Of a DNA stretch of 64,000 bases, positions 37,785-45,920 are shown one piece after another. The position numbers and the translations under genes are program-made. How positions within the stretch are numbered: the stretch's first letter is position 1; the number at the start of each line of letters is the position of its first letter. This DNA comes from Natronobacillus azotifigens (lineage in GTDB: Bacteria; Bacillota; Bacilli; Bacillales; Amphibacillaceae), in contig NZ_JAPRAT010000002.1 of NCBI RefSeq assembly GCF_026805325.1, positions 62,001-126,000 on the forward strand. Direction: 5' to 3'. Under the pieces are notes generated by a model. It searched no databases and was not told where the DNA came from. It was given only the letters and a program-made list of their open reading frames with translations.

Positions 37785-38036
37785 ATGTATCCAGGAACTT
37801 GTGGACCAACAAAGACGGTGGTTTGTCCGACTAAGTTTAATCAAGTGAACACTTGTAGTCAAAGCAATGTGAACTATGTGCACCCATCGCATACAAACGT
37901 ATTGAATCATCATTTAGTGAAAAATACGCACTTCTATCCACACACGACATCATACCAAAATACAGTAAGTCATGTTAACCAGTATGGTGGTGCATTTTTC
38001 CCACCGCAACAACCAGTAGCAAGACCATGGCGATAG
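37785..38036 (+). CDS. cotD: Spore coat protein CotD family
   Basis: An 83-residue inner spore-coat protein rich in histidine, asparagine, tyrosine and proline. The CotD pattern appears in VHPSHTNVLNHHLVKNTHFYPHT followed by NTVSHVNQYGG. Start ATG 37785 with GAAAGGGGAT upstream. Cysteines are confined to the first third (CGPT, VCPT, TCSQS). Monocistronic, with a sigma-K-type promoter upstream and a terminator downstream. Assembled on the forespore surface late in sporulation. Confidence 0.9.
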   Translation: MYPGTCGPTKTVVCPTKFNQVNTCSQSNVNYVHPSHTNVLNHHLVKNTHFYPHTTSYQNTVSHVNQYGGAFFPPQQPVARPWR

Positions 38037-38046
38037 ATAACTTTCG

Positions 38047-38080
38047 ATACAAAAAAGCTGGGACTCCAGCTTTTTTGTAT
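38047..38080 (+). terminator. Rho-independent terminator after cotD
   Basis: A 15-bp stem (38047-38061 with 38066-38080) with GACT loop and a six-T tract. Confidence 0.9.
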
Positions 38081-38086
38081 CTTTAC

Positions 38087-38193
38087 ATAAAGTGAAACAT
38101 CAATCTGCGGGGCCTCTAGGTTTACGTTCACTTAAACAGTTTGGTAATTCTCGATGTTTTGAAACGGGAGTCTTACCGGACGATCGTTCCGGG
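38087..38193 (-). mobile_element. Small non-autonomous element, copy C (shorter relative of birA-panB copies)
   Basis: Read on the minus strand it begins CCCGGAACGATCGTCCG, continues TAAGACTCCCGTTTCAAAACA and ends GATGTTTCACTTTAT, the same termini as copies A and B. The CTTTAT flank also precedes it. It is 107 bp: the central and terminal hairpins are reduced. Confidence 0.7.
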
Positions 38194-38213
38194 ATAAAGG
38201 GGAAGATAGCGAG

Positions 38214-38780
38214 ATGGAAAAAGTAATGACGGTGACTGGATATAAGTCCTATGAATTAAATATAGCCAAGCTGAGCGATCCGAAGATTTTTTTTATAAAA
38301 GAAGCGTTAAGAAAAGCCATCATCGCTTTTATTGAAAATGGTGGGGAATGGATTTTGATTTCTGGTCAGTTAGGCGTTGAACTATGGGCAGCTGAAGTTA
38401 TCCGTGATCTTAGAGATAATTATGAAATAAAGTATGCAGTAATTCCACCATTTGATGAACAGGAGAAGCGTTGGTCAGAAGGGGAACAAGAAATGTATCA
38501 AAAGATTGTTGCTGAGGCAGATTTTTTTCAATTGTTATACCAAGGTCCATACCAAGGTCCATTTCAGTTCAAAGCGAAAAATAAGTGGTTACTGGAAAAA
38601 AGCGATGCTAGCTTAATTTTAGTGGATGAGGAATTTCCAGGAAGTGTTCAATACTATTTAGACATAGCGAAACAAGAAGAGAAGCACAATAGTTATTCAA
38701 TTTATTACCTAACACCATTTGATTTAGAGGAAATTGTTAGAGAATGGAATGAAAATAATAACAATTTATTGAATGAATGA
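38214..38780 (+). CDS. ypsA: DUF1273 / SLOG-type protein YpsA
   Basis: A 188-residue cytosolic Rossmann-like protein of the YpsA family (SLOG superfamily), reported to bind nucleotides or derivatives and to influence cell division in Firmicutes. The signature GGEWILISGQLGVELWAAEVIRDL, AVIPPFDEQEKRW and FKAKNKWLLEKSDASLILVDEEFPGS is present. ATG 38214 has AAAGGGGAAG upstream, partly formed by the flank of mobile-element copy C. It precedes gpsB as in B. subtilis. Confidence 0.92.
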   Translation: MEKVMTVTGYKSYELNIAKLSDPKIFFIKEALRKAIIAFIENGGEWILISGQLGVELWAAEVIRDLRDNYEIKYAVIPPFDEQEKRWSEGEQEMYQKIVAEADFFQLLYQGPYQGPFQFKAKNKWLLEKSDASLILVDEEFPGSVQYYLDIAKQEEKHNSYSIYYLTPFDLEEIVREWNENNNNLLNE

Positions 38781-38843
38781 TTGACATTTGCGCCTAAATT
38801 TGAAAAAATACTAATAAGTGTTGTGAATAAGAGGTGAATAATA

Positions 38844-39143
38844 ATGACAACAGAAACAAATCAATTACAAGCAAAAGACATTCTAGATAAAAACTTTAAA
38901 ACATCCATGCGAGGCTATAATCAAGAAGAAGTGGATGAATTCTTAGATGTAATTATTCAAGATTATGAATTTTTCGCCAATCAAATCGAACAATTAAAAC
39001 AAGAAAACGATCGTTTGAAATCAAAAGCAGAACAAACAAGACCTCGCACGCAGACATCTAATCATCAAGTGAACTATGACATTTTAAAGCGATTATCTAA
39101 TTTAGAAAAGGCTGTTTTTGGAAAGAAATATGTAGATTCGTAA
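38844..39143 (+). CDS. gpsB: Cell division protein GpsB
   Basis: DivIVA-like coiled-coil protein that links division and peptidoglycan synthesis, shuttling PBP1. The 99 residues have the membrane-binding DivIVA domain ([30 protein letters not shown], about 12-41), a coiled coil to about 68, a linker, and the C-terminal trimerisation helix ([19 protein letters not shown]). AAGAGGTGA precedes the ATG. Confidence 0.96.
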   Translation: MTTETNQLQAKDILDKNFKTSMRGYNQEEVDEFLDVIIQDYEFFANQIEQLKQENDRLKSKAEQTRPRTQTSNHQVNYDILKRLSNLEKAVFGKKYVDS

Positions 39144-39194
39144 GCGACTGTTAGATGGTAAATCTTAACGGGTGTTTTTCTTTTGTATACGTGT

Positions 39195-39200
39195 TATACT
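39195..39200 (+). promoter_or_regulatory. Extended -10 box upstream of rnpB
   Basis: TG, one base, TATACT (TG at 39192-39193). It lies about 45 bases before the mature 5' end of RNase P RNA, allowing a short processed leader. Confidence 0.45.
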
Positions 39201-39243
39201 ATATTTTAGTGTTCAATCATTAGAATATGAGAATCGTATAGAT

Positions 39244-39650
39244 AATGAATGTTTTGATAATCGCTGTGCATGTATGTGCTCAGAGGAAAGTCCATGCTCA
39301 CACAGGCTGCGATGCTTGTAGTGTTCGTGCTTGATGAATTCATAAATCAAGGGAATCGAGTATTCGATTAACGGCAGGATAAGTAGCTAAGTCTTTTTTA
39401 AGATATGCTATGATATCCTTGAAAGTGCCACAGTGACGTAGTCAGACTGGAAACAGTTTGAGTGGAACGAGGTAAACCCCACGAGTGAGCAACCCAAATT
39501 TTGGTAGGGGCATCTTGTAGTAGGGAAACGAACCGAAACAAGGACAAGTAACAAGATTACTTGTAGATAGATGGTTATCACCAAGGTACAAGGCTGACCA
39601 CCGTTTGTAGTACTTTGGGACAGAACATGGCTTATAAAACATTCATTGGT
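39244..39650 (+). ncRNA. rnpB: RNase P RNA, type B
   Basis: Catalytic RNA that trims the 5' leaders of pre-tRNAs. The 5' end (about 39244-39255) pairs with 39636-39647 to form P1. Universally conserved parts are visible: GAGGAAAGTCCATGCT at about 39279, GTAGTGTTCGTGC, GAAAGTGCCACAGTGACG, GTAAACCCCACGAGTG and ACATGGCTTATAAAACATT at the 3' end. The arrangement matches the Bacillus type B fold. Position between gpsB and ypsC is as in B. subtilis. Confidence 0.97.
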
Positions 39651-39664
39651 TAACTAAAGATTTA

Positions 39665-39705
39665 AAAACCTTTCAACAGCATAGTTGCTGTCGAAAGGTT
39701 TTTTG
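39665..39705 (+). terminator. Rho-independent terminator of rnpB
   Basis: AAAACCTTTC and ACAGCA arms pair with TGCTGT and GAAAGGTTTT, then a T run. Confidence 0.88.
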
Positions 39706-39766
39706 TTTAGTATAGGAGTTATAATAGTTCATAGGCATATTTACGGAAATAGAGAGGATAAGTTTA

Positions 39767-40900
39767 ATGAAGAAAACAGTAACATTATTGGCAACGGCAG
39801 CAATGGGGTTGGAGTCGGTTGTAGCTAACGAGGTAAAAGCCCTTGGTTATCAGGATGTACAGGTAGAAAACGGCAAAGTTCAGTTTGATGCAGATATTTC
39901 TGCTATCCCACGATGCAATTTGTGGCTGCGAACTGCGGATCGTTTAAAAGTAGTTGTTGGGCAATTTACAGCAAAAACATTTGATGAACTGTTTGAAAAG
40001 ACAAAAGCATTGGATTGGGAGTATTATATTCCGGAGGAAGGTAAATTTCCTGTCCTTGGAAAATCAGTGAAATCAACGCTATATAGTGTATCCGATTGTC
40101 AAGCGATCGTAAAAAAAGCGGTTGTAGAGAAATTAAAACAAAAACATGGAGTAGCTTCAAGAATGCCAGAATCCGGTGCGCTTTATCGAATTGAAGTAGC
40201 TCTTTTAAAAGATGTTGTAACATTAACCTTGGATACTTCTGGAGCAGGATTACATAAGCGAGGCTACCGTGTTGGACAAGGGGAAGCACCTTTAAAAGAA
40301 ACCATGGCAGCTGCTCTTGTTCAATTAACCAATTGGAGGCCCGATTACCCGTTAGTTGACTTGTTTTGTGGTTCAGGAACGATTTTAATTGAAGCGGCAT
40401 TAATCGGACAAAATATTGCCCCAGGTTTTAATCGAGAATTCGCAAGTGAGGATTGGTCCTTTCTGCCATCATCTTTATGGGAAGAAGCTTTCCAAGAGGC
40501 CGAAGAGAAAGCAAATTATGATCAAGCCTTAGACATTACTGGTATGGATCTAGATCCTAAAATGATAGATATTGCGAAGAAAAACGCAGTCGAGGCAGGA
40601 CTAGCAGATTTAATCCAATGGAAACAGATGCATGCAGCTGATTTCTCTCCAAAAAAAAATAATGGGTATCTTATTTCTAACCCTCCTTATGGGGAACGAA
40701 TTGGTGATCGACCGCAAGTAGAGAAAATCTATCGGGAATTAGGAAAAGTCATGAACCAAAACGATTCGTGGAGTAGTTATGTATTAACATCACATGAAAA
40801 CTTTGAAGCATTGTATGGAAAAAAAGCAACGAAAAAAAGAAAATTATTTAATGGTTTTATTAAAGTCGATTATTACCAATACTTCGGCAAACACAAGTAA
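39767..40900 (+). CDS. ypsC: THUMP-domain RNA methyltransferase YpsC (RlmL-like)
   Basis: SAM-dependent 23S rRNA methyltransferase of the RlmL/YpsC family (guanine-N2 type). The N-terminal THUMP domain spans about residues 1-160, followed by a Rossmann methyltransferase domain with LVDLFCGSGTILIEAAL, GMDLDPKMIDIAKKNAVEAG and the catalytic NPPYGERI. The 377-residue length is typical. Start ATG 39767 with AGAGAGGATAAG upstream. Confidence 0.93.
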   Translation: MKKTVTLLATAAMGLESVVANEVKALGYQDVQVENGKVQFDADISAIPRCNLWLRTADRLKVVVGQFTAKTFDELFEKTKALDWEYYIPEEGKFPVLGKSVKSTLYSVSDCQAIVKKAVVEKLKQKHGVASRMPESGALYRIEVALLKDVVTLTLDTSGAGLHKRGYRVGQGEAPLKETMAAALVQLTNWRPDYPLVDLFCGSGTILIEAALIGQNIAPGFNREFASEDWSFLPSSLWEEAFQEAEEKANYDQALDITGMDLDPKMIDIAKKNAVEAGLADLIQWKQMHAADFSPKKNNGYLISNPPYGERIGDRPQVEKIYRELGKVMNQNDSWSSYVLTSHENFEALYGKKATKKRKLFNGFIKVDYYQYFGKHK

Positions 40901-40915
40901 ATCGGAGGGTTTAAA

Positions 40916-42406
40916 ATGGAAAAGATGAAACAACAGTTTACGGATTTATTAAAAGAACAAAACGCATACAAAGAAGCACTTGGTTTAATTCAATGGGATT
41001 TACGAACGAAAATACCGAAAAACGGGATGGAACAACGTGCAGAGGTGATTGGGTTATTATCTGAAAAAATTCATCAGTTATCTACTTCCTCTCAAATGAA
41101 GACTTATATTGATGAGTTAAAAGGGAAGACAAACGATGCCGTTTTAGAAAAAGTGATAGAAAAATGTGAAGAAGATTATTTGCGTAGCAGCAAAATTCCG
41201 GATCATGAATTCAAGGAGTTTGTAACATTACGTTCAAAATCAGAATCAGTCTGGCAAGAAGCGAGAGAAAAGGATGATTTCTCTTTATTGCAACCATATT
41301 TAGAGCAGTTAGTTGCCTATAATAAAAAATTCGCCACTTACTGGGGCTATGAAACAAATAAATATAACGGTTTATTAGATAAGTATGAATCTGGTTTAAC
41401 CACATCCGTATTAGATGAAGTTTTTCAGAAAGTAAAGGAAGCTTTGACAGCTTTAGTGAAAAAAATCGAGCAATCTGAGGTTGAAATTGATGTTGATCTA
41501 TTGTTGCATCATTTCCCAAAAGAAGATCAAGAAAAATTTAGTTTAGCTATTCTTGAAAAGATGGGATATGACTTTCAAGCTGGTCGATTAGATGAAACCA
41601 TTCATCCGTTCGCAATTGGAATAAATCCACAAGACGTTCGAGTTACTACGCGTTACGATGAAAAAGATTTCAGAATGGCTGTATTTGGTACGATTCACGA
41701 GGGAGGTCATGCATTATACGAACAAAACATCTCTCCTGAATTGTATCAAACACCATTAGCATCAGGTACTTCGATGGGAATCCATGAATCGCAATCATTA
41801 TTCTGGGAAAATTTCGTTGGTCGTAGTGAAGGTTTTTGGCAATCACACTTTGATCTATTTCGTAGTATTGCCCCAGCAGCTTTTCAATCCTTAGATTTCA
41901 CTACATTTTATCAAGCAATCAATGAAGTGAAACCTAGTTTTATTCGAATCGAAGCAGATGAATTAACCTATTGCTTACACATCATTATTCGTTATGAGTT
42001 AGAGAAGGACTTAATTGATGGTGAGTTAGAAGTGAAAGATCTACCAGAAGCTTGGAATCAAAAAATGGAAGACTATTTAGGAATCCGTCCGAAGAACAAT
42101 AAACAAGGAGTATTACAAGATATTCACTGGTCTGCAGGAGATTTTGGTTACTTCCCAACCTATGCGCTCGGATATATGTATGCTGCTCAATTGCATCATC
42201 AAATGAAACAAGAACTTGATCTAGGAACAATCATTCAATCTGGTGACTTTGCTCCAATTAAAGAATGGATGACGAAACATGTGCATCAGCACGGAAAAAT
42301 GAAGAAGCCATTGGAGATTATTCGTGATGTAACCGGTGAAGGGTTGAATGCAGATCATTTAATTGCGTACTTAACAGAGAAGTATTCAAAAATCTATCAG
42401 TTATAA
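40916..42406 (+). CDS. ypwA: Metallocarboxypeptidase, M32 family
   Basis: Zinc carboxypeptidase that removes C-terminal residues from peptides; cytosolic. The 496 residues include the zinc motif HEGGH in FGTIHEGGHALYEQ (near 264), the M32 DxRxT motif in VRVTTRYDEKDF (near 240), HESQSLFWEN, and IRxEADELTYxLHIIIRYELE with the third ligand. CGGAGGG precedes the ATG. The B. subtilis counterpart YpwA lies in the same chromosomal area. Terminator follows, now split from the downstream region by an insertion element. Confidence 0.95.
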   Translation: MEKMKQQFTDLLKEQNAYKEALGLIQWDLRTKIPKNGMEQRAEVIGLLSEKIHQLSTSSQMKTYIDELKGKTNDAVLEKVIEKCEEDYLRSSKIPDHEFKEFVTLRSKSESVWQEAREKDDFSLLQPYLEQLVAYNKKFATYWGYETNKYNGLLDKYESGLTTSVLDEVFQKVKEALTALVKKIEQSEVEIDVDLLLHHFPKEDQEKFSLAILEKMGYDFQAGRLDETIHPFAIGINPQDVRVTTRYDEKDFRMAVFGTIHEGGHALYEQNISPELYQTPLASGTSMGIHESQSLFWENFVGRSEGFWQSHFDLFRSIAPAAFQSLDFTTFYQAINEVKPSFIRIEADELTYCLHIIIRYELEKDLIDGELEVKDLPEAWNQKMEDYLGIRPKNNKQGVLQDIHWSAGDFGYFPTYALGYMYAAQLHHQMKQELDLGTIIQSGDFAPIKEWMTKHVHQHGKMKKPLEIIRDVTGEGLNADHLIAYLTEKYSKIYQL

Positions 42407-42442
42407 TGTTTCGTTGATGACAAAAGTGAATATTGAACAGAG

Positions 42443-42490
42443 AAACCGATTCTATTTCTGAATGATTCAGTTAGATTCGGTTTTTCTTTT
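42443..42490 (+). terminator. Rho-independent terminator after ypwA
   Basis: AAACCGATTCT and CTGAA pair with TTCAG and AGATTCGGTTT (one mismatch), followed by TTTCTTTT. The insertion element begins six bases later. Confidence 0.75.
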
Positions 42491-42495
42491 ACGAT
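42488..42495. repeat. 8-bp target site duplication, left copy
   Basis: TTTACGAT directly abuts the left end of the insertion element and is repeated at 44503-44510. Confidence 0.9.
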
Positions 42496-42529
42496 GGCTC
42501 TGTTAAATTATAGTGTTGTTTTTTCTCAA

Positions 42530-42568
42530 AATTAATGGAAACCAATGCTACAAAGGTTTCCATTAATT
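42530..42568 (-). terminator. Terminator at left end of the insertion element
   Basis: A 14-bp perfect stem (42530-42543 with 42555-42568). On the minus strand a short T tract follows. It ends the passenger-gene transcript. Confidence 0.65.
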
Positions 42569-42587
42569 CAAAATAACTTTTAAGAGG

Positions 42588-43337
42588 TTAATCAAAGAAA
42601 GAATTTAATCCAAAATACTGTGTTAAAGGAACTTTTCGACCTTCGTTATGCCAATTATGATACTCCTTAAACACAGCATTCAGATTATTGTTAGCACGAA
42701 CTTCTACTAAATGCTTTACAGCGAGATAACTTCGCCAATAATCAAACATAATACTTGATAAATTACCTTCATATGAATTACTACCAAAGTTGTCTATTGA
42801 ATGTTTTCCGTATTTATCATTGAATGTTTCTACTAATTTCATTTCTGTAAAAGTTATATCATTAAATTCTTTCTCGCTTAATAGTATTTTTCGAGGTAGA
42901 TAAAAACACATCCCTTCCTCGAACCAAATACTATCTTCTCTTTCGTCTTCAAATTCATCTAAAAATAAGTCTGAATGGTGTGTTAGTTCGTGTGCTAATA
43001 TGATAAATACTTGGTTTTCAGAAAAATTCTTGTAAAACTTTCTAACATCTGGAAGTTCTTTATCGTCTAATTGTTTTACAAGAATATTCCTCCACGTTAC
43101 TATATCAGGCGACATATATATTAAATTTTTATTTGTATAGGCAGGAATAGGTATTTCCGAGAACACAGTAGTGGCTAATTCTTCATTAGTCCATAAAATT
43201 GCTTTTGGAAAATCCCTCAAAGCATATTCGTTTTCGAGTACCTGTTGATATTCCTTCAATTTTTCATTAAATCGTTGTATCGTATCCTGATGTTTTTCAT
43301 ATTCCTCTATACCCTCAAAAGCAAAGATATGTTTCAT
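42588..43337 (-). CDS. Passenger gene: putative zinc metallopeptidase (HExxH), not in a recognised family
   Basis: A 249-residue soluble protein with no signal peptide. VFIILAHELTHHSDLF holds HELTH, the HExxH zinc motif, near residue 117, and WFEEGMCFYLPRKIL about 25 residues later supplies the expected downstream glutamate, a gluzincin-like arrangement. The C-terminal part SSIMFDYWRSYLAVKHLVE is helical, as in the MA-clan catalytic lobe. GGGGGAAAC precedes ATG 43337. It lies inside the transposable element with the transposase upstream on the same strand, so it is cargo. Substrate unknown; secretion or intracellular role cannot be decided. Confidence 0.7.
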   Translation of the reverse strand: MKHIFAFEGIEEYEKHQDTIQRFNEKLKEYQQVLENEYALRDFPKAILWTNEELATTVFSEIPIPAYTNKNLIYMSPDIVTWRNILVKQLDDKELPDVRKFYKNFSENQVFIILAHELTHHSDLFLDEFEDEREDSIWFEEGMCFYLPRKILLSEKEFNDITFTEMKLVETFNDKYGKHSIDNFGSNSYEGNLSSIMFDYWRSYLAVKHLVEVRANNNLNAVFKEYHNWHNEGRKVPLTQYFGLNSFFD

Positions 43338-43379
43338 TACGTTTCCCCCATTATTTTTCTTTCGTTGAAATAATAAGTG

Positions 43380-44408
43380 TTACACACTAAACTTTGATAG
43401 ACGCAAACTATCATAAGTATCTATCATTTCAAATACAAATGATGATAACAAGAATTCTTTGATATTGTGTTTTGTACTTTCATTACTACGACTATCAATG
43501 AACAAAAACCAAGATAGGTAATTATCGAGATATTTTGTAGCAACACCTTTAAATCGGTCTAACCACTGTTTCATACGAGAATGTAGTCCATTTACATTCT
43601 GAATATGGTACAAGCCTTTAATAACGTGCTTCCCATCATTTGATTTAATTCTATAATGTTCTATTCCCTTTTCCTTCGCATAGGTTTTGTATGCTCTCCA
43701 AGCGTCAGTTACAAACACATTTTCTGTTGAAAGTTTAGACCCAATCATATTATCGACCTTAGTTTTCACAACTCGACCCATACAAGCAACTTTGGAGACG
43801 GTTGCTTTTGTTCGGTCTCTGGCAACAAGAACACAGACCTGTTCGTGGCTAATACCTCTGTGTTTAGATTTCCCTCCACGCTTACGAGGTTTGCGGTCAG
43901 AAATGCCACGCTTACCTTTTTCGGAGTATAAGAAATAGGTCTCGTCAACTTCAACGATACCTTCAAATTGCTCAAAATCCAATTGTTTTAAGGCACTTAA
44001 TAGTTTGTGCCTCCAATAAAATAGTGTAACCCAAGTAACCCCTACGATTTCGGCAGATTTTCGTAGGGAATAATCTTTGAACATACAATCAACAAATGTA
44101 ATCCACTCATTCCCTTTTCGTGTTCGGTAAAGAACAGTATTTGTTGTATCAGTAAATGTTTTACTGCAACACATACAGCGATAGCGTTGGCGGTCATTAT
44201 ATTTTCCAAACCTAACTACGTGTCCTGAAGCACAATGTGGGCATTCAAACCCTTCCTTAAAACGAGTTTCTCGCATTTCGTTAATTAGGCGACCACCGAC
44301 AGATGAGGAAGGTTCAACATAGCGTTTAACCCATTGAAAAATACGTTCTTTTTCTGTATGTGTCAGTTTGTCTATGTGCTTTAACAAGTTATTAAACGGT
44401 TTGCTCAT
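43380..44408 (-). CDS. IS1595 family transposase
   Basis: A 342-residue transposase. The N-terminal zinc ribbon is C-x2-C...C-x2-C (CPHCASGHVV, YRCMCCSKTF, about residues 56-86), followed by a helix-turn-helix (SLRKSAEIVGVTWVTLFYWRHKL) and the ISXO2-like DDE core. DETYF supplies the first Asp and VTDAWRAYKTYA the second; GLHSRMKQWLDRFKG carries the N-K region typical of IS1595. The reading frame is intact, so the element may be active. Ribosome-binding site is weak. Confidence 0.93.
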   Translation of the reverse strand: MSKPFNNLLKHIDKLTHTEKERIFQWVKRYVEPSSSVGGRLINEMRETRFKEGFECPHCASGHVVRFGKYNDRQRYRCMCCSKTFTDTTNTVLYRTRKGNEWITFVDCMFKDYSLRKSAEIVGVTWVTLFYWRHKLLSALKQLDFEQFEGIVEVDETYFLYSEKGKRGISDRKPRKRGGKSKHRGISHEQVCVLVARDRTKATVSKVACMGRVVKTKVDNMIGSKLSTENVFVTDAWRAYKTYAKEKGIEHYRIKSNDGKHVIKGLYHIQNVNGLHSRMKQWLDRFKGVATKYLDNYLSWFLFIDSRSNESTKHNIKEFLLSSFVFEMIDTYDSLRLSKFSV

Positions 44409-44502
44409 TCTTACACGCCACTAATCGAATGTACGTTCTCAATTTGATTATATCAAGAATTTAGCAAGGTATCAAATTTCAACATTAAACAATAACAGAG
44501 CC

Positions 44503-44510
44503 TTTACGAT
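44503..44510. repeat. 8-bp target site duplication, right copy
   Basis: TTTACGAT, identical to 42488-42495. Confidence 0.9.
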
Positions 44511-44559
44511 AAAAACTGCTGAAGTCACGAACGGAAATGTATGTTCGTATAAAAAGCTT

Positions 44560-44589
44560 TACAGCAAAATCTGATTTGTATTATACTAG
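44560..44589 (+). promoter_or_regulatory. Sigma-A promoter of the 44661 gene
   Basis: TTTACA near 44560 and TATACT near 44584 with 18-base spacing. A small hairpin GGTGAA/TTCACC follows in the leader. Confidence 0.5.
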
Positions 44590-44660
44590 GTGAAAGTATG
44601 GTTGTTCACCTTGAAAAAAGAAAGAAAATTGTCCAAGCGTAGCAACGGGGAGAGGATTGG

Positions 44661-44933
44661 ATGAAAAACGATCGAACTTTAGCTGATTATATTGAACACT
44701 TATGGGTAAAAGGATTCAAGTTAACTGACGAACAAGTACACTTCATTTATTTTGGTAAACAATATACGAATGCAAGTGACAAACTAGTTCGAATTGCTTT
44801 AGAAACAACACTGCGAATTCAATATAGTTTTGATGGGAGCTTTTATATTAGCTTACTTGAATTATTAAAAGAAAATAATATTATTACCATTGCGCAAGCT
44901 AAAAAGCTTTTCCATGAAAGAGGGATTAAGTAA
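44661..44933 (+). CDS. Small conserved Bacillaceae protein (DUF6123-like)
   Basis: A 90-residue soluble protein. The pattern LADYIEHLWVKGFKLTDEQVHFIYFGKQYTNASD and FDGSFYISLLELL recalls a short uncharacterised Bacillaceae family (DUF6123 as I remember it). GGGGAGAGG precedes the ATG. It converges with the RNase H-like gene and overlaps its stop by eight bases. Function unknown. Confidence 0.6.
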   Translation: MKNDRTLADYIEHLWVKGFKLTDEQVHFIYFGKQYTNASDKLVRIALETTLRIQYSFDGSFYISLLELLKENNIITIAQAKKLFHERGIK

Positions 44934-45330
44934 CAATCGTTTGTTTTGTGAAAATGGCGTTCCTCGCTAGTTTATCTGCCGCTTTGTTTTGCTGATCAGG
45001 AATCCATTTGATAAAACAAAAAGGGAAAACATCCATTAACGTTAGAATCTCCTGCAAAAGTGGTTGATAAAGTGGGTTTTTCGTGAACTGTCTTTCAATC
45101 ATATCAACAACTAACTTTGAATCAGTACGAATAGATATAATCTGATCTGGATAGGTTTTTTGACATATTTCTAGTGCTTTAATGACCGCATACCATTCCG
45201 CCTCATGATTGGTTAAGTCGCCTAAGAAAAACTGTCCCGTGTGATAAATCAACTTGTTTTTAATTACTACTCCAGCACCGCTTGGACCAGGATTTCCGCT
45301 GGCAGCTCCATCTACATATACTTCTAACAT
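44926..45330 (-). CDS. RNase HI-like protein
   Basis: A 134-residue RNase H-fold protein of the reverse-transcriptase-like/YpeP group, predicted to cut RNA in RNA-DNA hybrids. The acidic site is visible: D in VYVDGAASGNPG (residue 7), E in NHEAEWYAV, D in IRTDSKLVV, and D in DQQNKAADKLA. No N-terminal hybrid-binding domain. Start ATG 45330 with GGGGAG upstream. cspD lies upstream on the same strand, as in B. subtilis near ypeP. Confidence 0.88.
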   Translation of the reverse strand: MLEVYVDGAASGNPGPSGAGVVIKNKLIYHTGQFFLGDLTNHEAEWYAVIKALEICQKTYPDQIISIRTDSKLVVDMIERQFTKNPLYQPLLQEILTLMDVFPFCFIKWIPDQQNKAADKLARNAIFTKQTIVT

Positions 45331-45386
45331 CGATAACTCCCCTTACTATTCAGAAAAAAACGGCGACAACTGTCACCGTCTTACGA

Positions 45387-45587
45387 TTATTTTTTTTCAA
45401 CGTTTGTTGCTTGTGGTCCACGATCGCCTTCTACAATCTCAAAGACTACTTCTTGGCTTTCCTCTAGTGTTTTAAATCCTTCTTCTTGGATAGCGGAATA
45501 ATGTACGAACACATCATTACCATCTTCCGTTTCAATAAAACCATAGCCTTTTTCTGCGTTAAACCACTTTACTATACCACTTTGCAT
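45387..45587 (-). CDS. cspD: Cold shock protein
   Basis: A 66-residue OB-fold RNA chaperone. RNP-1 is KGYGFI and RNP-2 is VFVHYSAI. Start ATG 45587 follows TAGGAGGAT; the longer open frame is leader RNA. The transcript from the promoter at 45755-45783 has a leader of about 155 bases with a terminator-like hairpin, which suggests control by RNA structure, as for other cold-shock genes. Confidence 0.96.
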   Translation of the reverse strand: MQSGIVKWFNAEKGYGFIETEDGNDVFVHYSAIQEEGFKTLEESQEVVFEIVEGDRGPQATNVEKK

Positions 45588-45659
45588 GTACACAATCCTC
45601 CTAAGAATGTCCACGATTAAACGTGGGAGTAAATACAAATAAAACATATGGACGGACAG

Positions 45660-45724
45660 AAAAAAGATAGCTACACAGAAGCGTAGGATCATTCGTGCAT
45701 CCACTTCTTCTGTAGAAGCTATCT
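45660..45724 (-). promoter_or_regulatory. Attenuator-like hairpin in the cspD leader
   Basis: On the minus strand AGATAGCT (45717-45724) pairs with AGCTATCT (45665-45672), with an inner TACAGAAG/CTTCTGT pairing. A T run (45660-45665) follows directly. It could stop transcription about 75 bases before cspD, or end a separate small RNA. Confidence 0.6.
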
Positions 45725-45754
45725 GTCATCCATACATCTTCTTTGCTTAGCTAT

Positions 45755-45783
45755 AATATAGCGTACTTATTTTTTATCGTCAA
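45755..45783 (-). promoter_or_regulatory. Sigma-A promoter of cspD
   Basis: On the minus strand TTGACG (45778-45783) and TATATT (45755-45760) are exactly 17 bases apart. Confidence 0.7.
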
Positions 45784-45920
45784 GAAATTGAAAACGGTAG
45801 ATAGTTATGTAAAAATGAAGGAATATTACTTCATGAAATTATTTTTTTATCTAATTTTTTTAAAGAAAGTTCCACTTAAAGTTAATATTCCTAAGCCACA
45901 AATCAGAAAAGGGGAAATTC

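Larger units (their letters stand above)
42496..44502 (-). mobile_element. IS1595-family insertion element with passenger metalloprotease gene
   Basis: A 2007-bp element with inverted ends both beginning GGCTCTGTTA and sharing TGTTG at positions 19-23. It is flanked by an 8-bp duplication TTTACGAT, the size known for IS1595. It holds a DDE-type transposase (43380-44408) and a second gene (42588-43337) on the same strand, plus a terminator hairpin near the left end. Intact duplication and open transposase suggest recent insertion. Confidence 0.93.
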
